From Parashewanella curva (GTDB lineage Bacteria; Pseudomonadota; Gammaproteobacteria; Enterobacterales; Shewanellaceae), in contig NZ_ML014778.1 in the NCBI RefSeq assembly GCF_003675895.1, positions 1 through 62,733 on the forward strand: a stretch of DNA of 62,733 nucleotides. Reading direction: 5' to 3'. Under the pieces are notes generated by a model. The model did not search any database and had not been told where the DNA came from. It was given only the letters and a program-made list of their open reading frames with translations. Below, in pieces: positions 8,910 through 16,735 of this stretch. How positions within the stretch are numbered: the first letter of the stretch is position 1; each line of letters opens with the position of its first letter. Made by a program: the position numbers and the translations under genes.

Positions 8910-10961
8910 ATGACTAATCAAATTGTCGCTGTGCCAAACAATTCTCAACAGTATGTGGAAACTGCAATGACTGTTGCTATCGGTGCTGCAGTTGGAGCAA
9001 GCGTTGGGACTGTTGTGGCTCCTGCAATGCTAACGGGGATGTTATGGGGTGCCGCTCAAGCTTATTTAGTCAGCCAAGTTAAGCAAAAAGGGTTTGAATT
9101 AATAAGTCATTTTTTTCAAAGTGTTGAATACTCACTGCCCAAACATACTGCAATACATTACACGCTTAATATGACCGAAACGGCTGTTCAAGGCGTCTTA
9201 GTTGGGTACTTTTTAGTTGAAAATACTTTGTATGGCGTCGTTGCAGCCACAGCTGGCATAGTCACAGGGAAAATATCAGTCCAAATCAGTGATGCAGCTA
9301 TGACTAAGTTAGGGCTTTCAAAAGATAGCACAATAAGAACTGTTGCTAACTGTTTTACAGGATTAGCTGGCGGGTGTTTTGGAACTGTTGCAGCAAAAAA
9401 AGGATTAGATTTTTTCTATCCTAAAGACGCGACAGATACCCCTTCCGTAAAACCCTCTACAAGCTCGGGCTCATCAAATTCAAGTTTTAACTCTACTCAA
9501 GGTGAATGGCATGGCGGAGACACGTTTTATGATGCACCTGAACATCAGGGTTGGATGAATACCTCAACAAAATCCAATTCGCGTTTACCTTTCGGGCATC
9601 AACATTCAAAGCCTGATTTGGAAGGTATAAAAAGAGCAGCAAGGCAAGCTCTACCACCAATAAACCCTGAATGTGATTGCGCATATGATGAACCATCTAT
9701 CAACATTAGTAGCAATCATAACCTTTTCACTGGCAATGAGCACGAGTGTAATGATGTTTTAATCTCTGGTAGATTCACAACTGTTACATATAGAGGTTAT
9801 TCGGCAAGGTGTGCAAGAATTTTAACGAGAGATGACCCTTTAGTTTGGTTTCATGACGAATCAGGTGAAAAAGTCCGCTTGATTGCGAGACAAAGTGATG
9901 ACTTTATATTCACAAGTGGCTCTTCAGCATATGATGGATATTTTGAAATCAAATTTAACTCAGAATTACACACTTCTGATAGCTCATGCAATAGATGCTA
10001 TGTCAATGTTAATGAAAGAGGGCTTGCATGGCTATCGGATACATCAATGAATAACTCTTTCATTGAATTAATCAACGGAACTGTTGAAGTATATGGCTCT
10101 GCTGGCTTAAACGCTAAGTTAGTCCTCAGAGGTGGAACGTTAAAAATCCTATCTCAAAGTGCATTACAAAATGGCACTGTCATTTTGTGTCCAAATGGAA
10201 ATATTGAAGGCTCAAACCCCAATTATCAATTGATGAATATAACGAACGAAAGTGACTGCCCCCCTCCTTATGCTCCACCATCAAAACAACCATCACCCTC
10301 AACAAGTGACATAAATATCACACCTTCAACCACATTAAGTGATAGTGCAAGTTCTACTTTCGAGTTTACTCTTGAAACAAGCTCAAAATCTGAGAGCATT
10401 ACGATAACAATGGATCACAAAACTCAATTTGTAACAAAAACGTCTACTTCGAGTTATTCAAATAATCCCTCTCAGACCCCAAGTACAACTATATTTATGG
10501 AGCCTAGCACTAAGCCTGATCCGACTAATTCAAGTCAAGTAGCCCCCTATGTGGTTCCAGTCTCTATTATTGGAGCTACTGCTGGCATCGCGGTTGTTAT
10601 TATCTTTGGAGGTTTTGTACTTTACTGCGTAATTGATAAGTGCCCCAAAACCAAAAACTACACTTTGCGAGTTGTAAAAGCCGTTCGAAGAATTGGTTAT
10701 GATGACACTACTATGTTGCAAGGCGATGGAGATACAGAATCTATTGAATTGAATCAACTTAGAGACAGTGACGGGCGTTTCCATATTTCAATAAATCCAA
10801 GAGTTACAGTAAGTCCGACTATTACGATAAATCCAAGTTTCAACAATTACGGTACTGGCAACCTTCCATTCCCTGAAGATAAACGAACCGATTATCCTGG
10901 ACATCGCGCTCACCCAAAAGCAATTTCAGATAGTACTAATTCAGAACATTATGATACTTAA
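8910..10961 (+). CDS. Large hypothetical protein with receptor-like topology
   Basis: I choose the ATG at 8910 (MTNQIVAVPNN), giving 683 residues. An in-frame ATG at 8856 would add 18 residues, and neither start has a strong ribosome binding site. Residues about 10-165 are Gly/Ala-rich and hydrophobic (possible membrane-inserting helices). About 170-250 is Ser/Thr-rich linker, 260-460 is Cys-containing with beta-type repeats (VEVYGSAGLNAKLVLRGGT), and 460-545 is Ser/Thr/Pro-rich. One clear membrane segment follows at about 548-575 (VPVSIIGATAGIAVVIIFGG), then a basic stop-transfer and a 105-residue tail. No known family is recognised. The layout resembles eukaryotic single-pass surface receptors. 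Confidence 0.6.
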   Translation: MTNQIVAVPNNSQQYVETAMTVAIGAAVGASVGTVVAPAMLTGMLWGAAQAYLVSQVKQKGFELISHFFQSVEYSLPKHTAIHYTLNMTETAVQGVLVGYFLVENTLYGVVAATAGIVTGKISVQISDAAMTKLGLSKDSTIRTVANCFTGLAGGCFGTVAAKKGLDFFYPKDATDTPSVKPSTSSGSSNSSFNSTQGEWHGGDTFYDAPEHQGWMNTSTKSNSRLPFGHQHSKPDLEGIKRAARQALPPINPECDCAYDEPSINISSNHNLFTGNEHECNDVLISGRFTTVTYRGYSARCARILTRDDPLVWFHDESGEKVRLIARQSDDFIFTSGSSAYDGYFEIKFNSELHTSDSSCNRCYVNVNERGLAWLSDTSMNNSFIELINGTVEVYGSAGLNAKLVLRGGTLKILSQSALQNGTVILCPNGNIEGSNPNYQLMNITNESDCPPPYAPPSKQPSPSTSDINITPSTTLSDSASSTFEFTLETSSKSESITITMDHKTQFVTKTSTSSYSNNPSQTPSTTIFMEPSTKPDPTNSSQVAPYVVPVSIIGATAGIAVVIIFGGFVLYCVIDKCPKTKNYTLRVVKAVRRIGYDDTTMLQGDGDTESIELNQLRDSDGRFHISINPRVTVSPTITINPSFNNYGTGNLPFPEDKRTDYPGHRAHPKAISDSTNSEHYDT

Positions 10962-10965
10962 ATAA

Positions 10966-10992
10966 AAAAAGCGCCTCATTGAAGCGCTTTAT
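10966..10992. terminator. Bidirectional terminator between convergent genes
   Basis: AAAGCGC (10968-10974) pairs with GCGCTTT (10984-10990). It sits between the convergent stops of the receptor-like gene (10961) and the long GAPDH gene (11008), with A-runs on both sides. Confidence 0.65.
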
Positions 10993-11007
10993 CAAAAAAG
11001 AAAACTC

Positions 11008-12444
11008 TTAGCTATTAGGCAAAGAAAGCGTGGTTAAACCAAGCATCTTAGCCATTACACTAACAACTTGACAGCTATAGCCAAATTCATTGTCATACCA
11101 AACGTATAACGTTGCACGTTTACCTTCAGCAATAGTTGCTTGAGAATCAACAACACCGGCATAACGTGAACCCACTAAATCGCTTGATACGATTTCAGTC
11201 GATTCAGTGTAGTCAATTTGATGTTGAAGATCAGAATGCAGAGCCATATCACGAAGATAAGTATTTACTTCTTCTTTGCTGATTTCTGAGTTTAGGTTCA
11301 AGCTAAGAATCGCCATTGAAACATTTGGTGTAGGAACTCGAATCGCATTACCCGTTAGCTTACCTTCCATTTCAGGTAATGCTTTAGATACCGCTTTAGC
11401 TGCACCCGTTGATGTAATAACCATGTTTAGTGGAGCGCTGCGACCACGGCGATCGGCTTTGTGATAATTATCAATCAAGTTTTGGTCATTGGTGTAAGAG
11501 TGAATTGTCTCAACGTGACCGTTATCGATACCATACTTGTCATTTAGCGCTTTAAGCACTGGAGTAATGGCGTTAGTTGTACAGCTTGCCGCAGACATGA
11601 TGGTGTCTTCAGGTTTGATGTCATCATGGTTAACACCATAAACCACATTTTTAATACTACCTTTAGCAGGTGCAGTAAGTAATACTTTAGAAGCACCTTT
11701 TGATTTTAGGTGAAGACCTAAGCCATCTTCGTCTTTCCAGATACCCGTGTTATCAACAACAAGAGCATTGTTAATGCCGTACTGAGTATAATCAACTTCA
11801 TCTGGAGAGTTTGCATAGATAACTTGAATATAAGTACCGTTAGCAATAATTGCGTTGTTTTCTTCATCAATATATACAGAACCATTAAATGGACCATGTA
11901 CAGAATCACGACGTAACAAGCTTGCACGCTTTTCTAGGTCGCCTTTACGGCCACCGCGAAGAACAATCGCACGTAAGCGAAGTAAGTTGCTGCTGCCGGT
12001 CTTTTCAATTAATAGACGAGCAAGCAGACGGCCGATGCGACCAAAACCATAAAGTACTACGTCTTTAGGTTCTTTATCTGAATCATTATTGATGCCTTGT
12101 GCAAGCTCAAGAGCCATGTAAGCTTCGATGTTGCTAGCATCTTTATGATTACGCCAGTAGTTTACTGCTAGTTTTCCGATATCTACTTTACAGTGTTTAA
12201 TATCTAGCTTGCTTAACGCTTCGACAAAAGGGAAGCTCTCACGTAAACGAAGTTTGTCCCCCACAAAGCGGCGAACCAAACGGTGAGCTTTAATGATTTC
12301 GATGGTAGAAGCATTAAGAAGCGGCTTACCATACATTACTACTTCCACACCTTGGTTTCGATACAGCTTACCTAGTAAAGGCTGCATAGCTTCTGCCAGT
12401 TCGAAACGTTCTTGCCAACTTTTTAGGTGTTTATCAGCGTTCAT
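11008..12444 (-). CDS. Long-form glyceraldehyde-3-phosphate dehydrogenase (GapB type)
   Basis: A 478-residue GAPDH with an extra N-terminal helical region of about 127 residues before the NAD-binding motif GFGRIGR (133-139). The catalytic Cys is 288 in SAASCTTNAITP, the catalytic His is in ETIHSYTNDQN, and the C-terminal YDNEFGYSCQ is typical. Such roughly 480-residue forms are known in Shewanella and relatives beside a standard GAPDH, and are thought to serve gluconeogenesis. It reversibly interconverts glyceraldehyde-3-phosphate and 1,3-bisphosphoglycerate. It is divergent from the paralog array; its upstream region (12445-12560) is part of the unit later duplicated at 16504. Confidence 0.9.
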   Translation of the reverse strand: MNADKHLKSWQERFELAEAMQPLLGKLYRNQGVEVVMYGKPLLNASTIEIIKAHRLVRRFVGDKLRLRESFPFVEALSKLDIKHCKVDIGKLAVNYWRNHKDASNIEAYMALELAQGINNDSDKEPKDVVLYGFGRIGRLLARLLIEKTGSSNLLRLRAIVLRGGRKGDLEKRASLLRRDSVHGPFNGSVYIDEENNAIIANGTYIQVIYANSPDEVDYTQYGINNALVVDNTGIWKDEDGLGLHLKSKGASKVLLTAPAKGSIKNVVYGVNHDDIKPEDTIMSAASCTTNAITPVLKALNDKYGIDNGHVETIHSYTNDQNLIDNYHKADRRGRSAPLNMVITSTGAAKAVSKALPEMEGKLTGNAIRVPTPNVSMAILSLNLNSEISKEEVNTYLRDMALHSDLQHQIDYTESTEIVSSDLVGSRYAGVVDSQATIAEGKRATLYVWYDNEFGYSCQVVSVMAKMLGLTTLSLPNS

Positions 12445-12536
12445 TTAGTAATCCTTTATTTCACTTACCACCCTATCGAAGATAAAGCAGTGGAAATCTA
12501 TAAATGTAGAGTTAGAGGGATTTGAGTTTACAGCCT

Positions 12537-12784
12537 CAAATTCGCGGCAATTGTAATGAAAACAAGCAGGATATGCCAGTCAGGCAAGGCAACGTAAGCA
12601 TGTAATTTAATTATAAAAAAAGTCGAAAAAAGATATAAACGATACTTTTTTTAGTAATAAAACATCAAAACAACTTTATTAGATATTGATCTTTAATTTG
12701 CTCACCAAAAATCAAATGGTTACAAATTGATTTTGTAAAAATAATTCAGAGATTTTTTTAGAGGAAGTAAAAAATAGTTTTATT
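12537..12784 (+). repeat. Leader region of the paralog array, copy 1
   Basis: AT-rich spacer that begins ATTCGCGGCAATTGTAATG and ends just before the conserved upstream element. It is recognisably repeated at 16504-16656 (ATTCGCGGAAATTGTAATA and so on), including an AATTCAGAG followed by a T-run. The stretch TTGT-N7-ACAA inside it is an inverted repeat that could bind a regulator of the divergent GAPDH gene. No gene is seen in 12445-12863. Confidence 0.6.
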
Positions 12785-12828
12785 GAACAGCATGCTGTCA
12801 AGGGGGGGTTCAGTGTATTCATGATAAA
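12785..12828 (+). promoter_or_regulatory. Conserved upstream element, copy 1
   Basis: A 44-base block shared by all three paralogs, starting 79 bases before the ATG here. It begins GAACAGCATGCTGTCAAGG and ends GTTCAGTGTATTCATGATAA. It contains an outer dyad (TGAAC...GTTCA) around ACAGCATGCTGT, a perfect palindrome in this copy. Conservation in sequence and distance argues for a shared promoter, operator or leader. Confidence 0.6.
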
Positions 12829-12863
12829 TACTCAGACACGTATTTTCTATTTTCATTGCAATC

Positions 12864-14408
12864 ATGAGCAGTCATCGAGCATCTTCTGAACATAATAACT
12901 GGCAATTAGAGCACAATTCATCACAGTACTATCAACAAGGAATGCTACCACCTGCTCATCAACCACATTACTTTCATAGTAGTGCTCAAACTTATCAAGT
13001 AGAAACTAACAGTGAAGCTGCAACGGCTCCCTCCCCCGAAGCAGCATATCCCTTAGCACCCCAGCCTGCATTTTGGTTACAACAGCCTCCACAATCACAT
13101 CAACCAGAATACCCTGTTAGATTTGAACATCCCGCTACTTATCCAGCTGTTACCTTAGTGCCTAATCAAAGAATGCTTACTATCAGCCAGTTACCTTTAT
13201 TAAAAGAAGAAATTCAAGCATCTCATCTTGTAGAATACTTTAAACCTCAAATAGGCCTTATTGCATCTAAAGGAGCTATAAAAGAATTTATTAAAAAGCT
13301 AGGACTAACTAACAATTGGGAGCTACAGAGAATTTTAGCTAATGCCCCAGACAAAAACTTTTCAAAATGTACGGACCCTGCATCCTTTGAATCAGTATTA
13401 ACTGAAGCAATAAAATTGTGGCAGAACAGAAGCGATCTTGGGTTTAAACACCTTGAAGATGCAATTAGATTTTGGGTAGAGAAAACTCAGCATCAGCAAC
13501 CTCTTTCAGTTTATGCTTTGCTTGCTCAAGACCGTATAGCTCAAAAACTTCCACTTACACAACATCTGGAGGCACAAGTCGTAAGTTTGCACCATCAACT
13601 TCAGCAGTATCAATTTAACTGCAAGGCACTACAAGCCGAAAACCATAGACTGAACGAAACATTAAAGAGCCAAAGTTCTCACCGCAAATATAACTACACA
13701 ACCTCTTCACTTGAAGCTGCTTCAGATAAAAATACGAAATTGGAAGATGAATTAAAGTCACTCTCAACTCAAAATAATCACTTAAAAACTGAATTAGGTC
13801 GATTGAAAAAAAACTTAGAACAAAAAGAGCTCGAATTGGAGGGGAAAGAAGAGCTAGTTCAAGAAATGAGTCAAAAAATGACGCGAATTCAACAAGACAA
13901 CATCGAACTATTAACTCAAAAAACAGCAAGCATGATGCCTCTCAAAGAAACCAATATTGCTGCCAACAACAATCAAGGGAACATGGCTATTACAGTCAAT
14001 ACCTCAAATATAGTTGCGCCTTCAAAAAGGCAGTTAACAACCCCAGAAAAGAAACTATTGCAGCAAAAGGTAGACCAAGAAATCCTAGCTGAGTTTATGA
14101 GCCCATATTGCCAAAAAAAATACATCCATCGTGAGCTAGGGAGAAATTTTAGATTTACGGATGATCAAGTATGGGATGTAGAACACGACGAAACAAATAA
14201 AAGAACACCCGGACCTTACTCAAAAAGCCTCGACATAAGGAAATACGAAACATGGGAAGAATGCTTCGCTAGAAGGGCCATACATTATTGGGTAGAATCT
14301 GATGCTGGTTCGAAGAACTATTTAAAGTTTTTAACTGTATTTTCTCAAACAACGGGTGAAGATTACAACGAGCTAGCTTTCAAATTATTGCTTCATTTTC
14401 CAATTTAA
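12864..14408 (+). CDS. Paralog 1: coiled-coil protein with two death-domain-like regions
   Basis: 514 residues, no recognised database family. Residues 1-105 are Gln/His/Pro-rich low complexity (YYQQGMLPPAHQPHYFH). About 120-210 is a helical domain with the pattern LGL..N..LQ.IL..AP, then SFESVL.EAI.LW and HLEDAIRFW, which matches the spacing of death-fold (DD/CARD-type) helices. About 225-352 is a coiled coil. About 395-510 is a second helical domain ending in W..CF.RRAIHYW and a C-terminal helix. No signal peptide or membrane segment. The death-fold call is my reading of helix and tryptophan spacing, not a profile match. It may be a scaffold, sensor or translocated effector. Confidence 0.65.
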   Translation: MSSHRASSEHNNWQLEHNSSQYYQQGMLPPAHQPHYFHSSAQTYQVETNSEAATAPSPEAAYPLAPQPAFWLQQPPQSHQPEYPVRFEHPATYPAVTLVPNQRMLTISQLPLLKEEIQASHLVEYFKPQIGLIASKGAIKEFIKKLGLTNNWELQRILANAPDKNFSKCTDPASFESVLTEAIKLWQNRSDLGFKHLEDAIRFWVEKTQHQQPLSVYALLAQDRIAQKLPLTQHLEAQVVSLHHQLQQYQFNCKALQAENHRLNETLKSQSSHRKYNYTTSSLEAASDKNTKLEDELKSLSTQNNHLKTELGRLKKNLEQKELELEGKEELVQEMSQKMTRIQQDNIELLTQKTASMMPLKETNIAANNNQGNMAITVNTSNIVAPSKRQLTTPEKKLLQQKVDQEILAEFMSPYCQKKYIHRELGRNFRFTDDQVWDVEHDETNKRTPGPYSKSLDIRKYETWEECFARRAIHYWVESDAGSKNYLKFLTVFSQTTGEDYNELAFKLLLHFPI

Positions 14409-14429
14409 CGGCAATATAAGTGTCTTGCA

Positions 14430-14586
14430 TAAGATTACCAATTTACGCTGTCTTCGATGCTTTTGAGCACTTCCTGTTCTGTGTTGTGACCAGTTTACTT
14501 AGATGGCTAAGCTTCACTGCTCACGCCTTGAACAAAAAGTGCTCGAATAGCACAAAATTTAATCCTAAAAGATCAACACGCCCTAG
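14430..14586. repeat. Truncated copy of inverted-repeat element A
   Basis: Matches the right-hand 155 bases or so of the element at 54430-54700, from ACCAATTTACGCTGTCTTCG through CTTAGATGGCTAAGCTTCAC to the terminal repeat (AAGATCAACACGCCCTA). The left half is missing. It lies between paralogs 1 and 2. A short open frame running through it (14420-14644) is not a gene. Confidence 0.75.
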
Positions 14587-14604
14587 TAAAAATGACGAAT
14601 TAAA

Positions 14605-14648
14605 GAACACCATTCTGTTAAGGGTGAGTTCAGTGTATTCATGATACA
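14605..14648 (+). promoter_or_regulatory. Conserved upstream element, copy 2
   Basis: GAACACCATTCTGTTAAGG then GTTCAGTGTATTCATGATA, starting 78 bases before the ATG of paralog 2. It sits right after the element-A fragment, so this gene's control region has been reduced to the conserved block. Confidence 0.6.
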
Positions 14649-14682
14649 CATATCGCTATGAATCCGAATTTTTTTAGTAATC

Positions 14683-16221
14683 ATGAGTGCTGAACATGCA
14701 TCGCTAGCCTATCAAGGCAGGCAATTGGCCCCCAATTTTCCTAATACTCATCCACAAGGAATGCTACCGCCTGAGCATCAACCACAATATATTCAGGGTG
14801 GCGCCCAAGAATACAATATAGAAACAGCCCCTCTTGCAGCATCGGCTCCGCCCCCCAGCGCTGTATCAACAACGGCTTCCAAGTCTGAATTTTGGGTACA
14901 GCAACCACCACAATTACAACTACAACAACCTGCATTCCAAGTTAAAGCAGGATATTACGATCCTTATGTTGCAACGTTTAATCGATCTTTTAGCCAAGGA
15001 ATCTTTCCTATAACTCAGCTACCCTTAACAAAACAAGATGTTTGTGCATCTTCTCTTGCCAAACATTTTGAACCCCAGATAGGATTACTTGCTAAAAAAG
15101 GGTGGTTAAAGGAATTCACACAAAAGTTGGGGCTGAAAAATCATTTTGAACAAGAGAAAATCTTAGCCAAAGCCCCTGATAAAAACTATTCAAAATGCAC
15201 AAGCCTCACTTCTTTTGAATCAGTATTAACTGAAGCGATAACACTGTGGCAACACAGAGGCGATCTTGAATTCACACACCTTGAAAATGCAATAAGATAT
15301 TGGATAGAAAAAACTCACGACCACAAAGCTGTGTTAGTTTATTCTTTACTTCCACAAGACCGCGTAGTTCATAAACTCCCATTTACCCAGTACCTAGGAA
15401 GTCAAGTCGCTAGCTTGCACCAACAACTTCAGACACAGAATCAACAGCATCAATTTCACTACCAAGCACTGCAAGCCGAAAACCATAAGATAAACGAAAA
15501 GTTAGTAAGTCAAGAATCACCTCTTACATATAAGCATGCAACTAGTTCGTCTGAAACTGAAGCACATGGAAAGCTTGTAACTCAATTTATTGAAACAAGT
15601 CACCAAAGAGATGAAGAACTGGAAAGATTAAAAGAGGAAAATCAACAACTAAAACTTGAATTACAAAGCCAAAGAACGCGCTTAAAGAAACAGGAGCAAG
15701 ACTCTGAGGCTATAGACAAGGAAATTCAAGAGTTGAAAGAAACAAATGCGAAACTACAAAAGGATAACTTTGAGCTTTTAACTCAAAAGATGTCAACAAT
15801 GATGAATGCCCCACAAGCAAATATTGTTGCAAACGATAATCAAGGCATACTTTCAATTAATGTCAACTCAACTCACTCAAATACAGCTTCACCGGAAATA
15901 TTAACAGAGAGTGAAAAGCAAAAATTAGCTAAGCAAGTAGACCCCGAAACGCTATGTTCTTTTATGGGCGCATACGATAAACATTGGTGGAAGTTAGGAG
16001 AAAGCATAGGCATGTATCACGTACTATATTCTATATCCACGAGTGATAAATGTCCCAGATTGGGAGAAAGCTATGCCTCATTACACTTCAGAACGCTTAT
16101 GCAATACTGGGTTGGGTCACAAGCAAAGCTAAAAAGCTATAATGTTATTCTCAACGAATTATCCAGAATAACGGGCAAGAAATTTTATGATTTAGCTACA
16201 GAGTTACTGCGTTATTTATAA
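14683..16221 (+). CDS. Paralog 2: coiled-coil protein with two death-domain-like regions
   Basis: 512 residues with the same four-part layout: a Gln/Pro-rich N-terminus (HPQGMLPPEHQPQYIQ), helical domain 1 (about 122-215, LGLKNHFEQEKILAKAP then SFESVLTEAITLW), a coiled coil (about 240-365) and helical domain 2 (about 405-512). The first domain is close to those of paralogs 1 and 3. The C-terminal domain is clearly diverged (WWKLGESIGMYHVL...FRTLMQYW) and lacks the long PYC insert seen in the other two. This divergence suggests a different binding partner. Not recognised as a known family. Confidence 0.65.
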   Translation: MSAEHASLAYQGRQLAPNFPNTHPQGMLPPEHQPQYIQGGAQEYNIETAPLAASAPPPSAVSTTASKSEFWVQQPPQLQLQQPAFQVKAGYYDPYVATFNRSFSQGIFPITQLPLTKQDVCASSLAKHFEPQIGLLAKKGWLKEFTQKLGLKNHFEQEKILAKAPDKNYSKCTSLTSFESVLTEAITLWQHRGDLEFTHLENAIRYWIEKTHDHKAVLVYSLLPQDRVVHKLPFTQYLGSQVASLHQQLQTQNQQHQFHYQALQAENHKINEKLVSQESPLTYKHATSSSETEAHGKLVTQFIETSHQRDEELERLKEENQQLKLELQSQRTRLKKQEQDSEAIDKEIQELKETNAKLQKDNFELLTQKMSTMMNAPQANIVANDNQGILSINVNSTHSNTASPEILTESEKQKLAKQVDPETLCSFMGAYDKHWWKLGESIGMYHVLYSISTSDKCPRLGESYASLHFRTLMQYWVGSQAKLKSYNVILNELSRITGKKFYDLATELLRYL

Positions 16222-16254
16222 ATTCTATTACTTCACTTTGTCCATGTAGAGGAT

Positions 16255-16503
16255 CATGGTGTAGCGATAAAAATCACAAATCTTCCACTTACTGGCATGG
16301 CATGGTACTTATATCGGCTCAGTTGTTCATAGAATCGTTATATCAACTTCATTTCGATGAAATTATCAAAAAATGAGATTCTCGTTAAAAGCTTTCAACT
16401 ATTATCACTTGCTTACCCAAATGTTGAGTTCAAAGTTTCACAAAGCTCGCCTCTTTGTAGTCTTAGAAATGATTTGCTTTATTTTTATTTTAGAGTGATA
16501 TCG
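16255..16503 (+). repeat. Relic copy of the gapA leader
   Basis: This spacer repeats the sequence in front of gapA (18530-18776): GTGATAAAAATCACAAATCT in the latter, then TATCGGCTCAGTTGTT, ATTATCAAAAAATGAGATT and TTTTAGAG.GATATCGAA. In the copy, the sequence switches at about 16503, exactly where gapA's ATG would begin, into the array leader. It is therefore a duplication scar rather than a functional gapA promoter. The whole gap 16222-16735 is accounted for by this relic, the leader copy and the conserved element. Confidence 0.8.
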
Positions 16504-16656
16504 AATTCGCGGAAATTGTAATAAAAACAAGCTAGAAATTTCAGCCGACAACCAAACTTAACCACCTTGTTTTATTATAAAAAACCGAATAATTACAAAC
16601 TGATTTTATCAAATAATTCAGAGGTTTTTTAAAGGGAATGTAAATGATATTTTATT
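16504..16656 (+). repeat. Leader region of the paralog array, copy 2
   Basis: Repeats 12537-12784 in shortened form, starting ATTCGCGGAAATTGTAATA and retaining AATTCAGAG plus T-run and TTTTATTGAAC. It directly follows the relic gapA leader, marking the junction of a tandem duplication. Confidence 0.7.
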
Positions 16657-16700
16657 GAACAACATTCTGTTAAGGAGGAGTTCAGTGTTTTCATGTTAAA
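16657..16700 (+). promoter_or_regulatory. Conserved upstream element, copy 3
   Basis: GAACAACATTCTGTTAAGG then GTTCAGTGTTTTCATGTTAA, starting 79 bases before the ATG of paralog 3, the same distance as copy 1. Confidence 0.6.
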
Positions 16701-16735
16701 CCCTTCACTATGCCCTTTGATTTTTAATAGTTTTC

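Noticed and set aside
11718-11927. Antisense or overlapping small open frames inside conserved genes, for example within the long GAPDH, xsc, tauM and porin genes.
   Set aside because: They lie opposite or out of frame with well-supported proteins and have unnatural composition; they are shadows of the real coding frames.
14420-14644. A 74-codon open frame between paralogs 1 and 2.
   Set aside because: It runs through the truncated element-A repeat and has no ribosome binding site; the same sequence is non-coding in the other copies.
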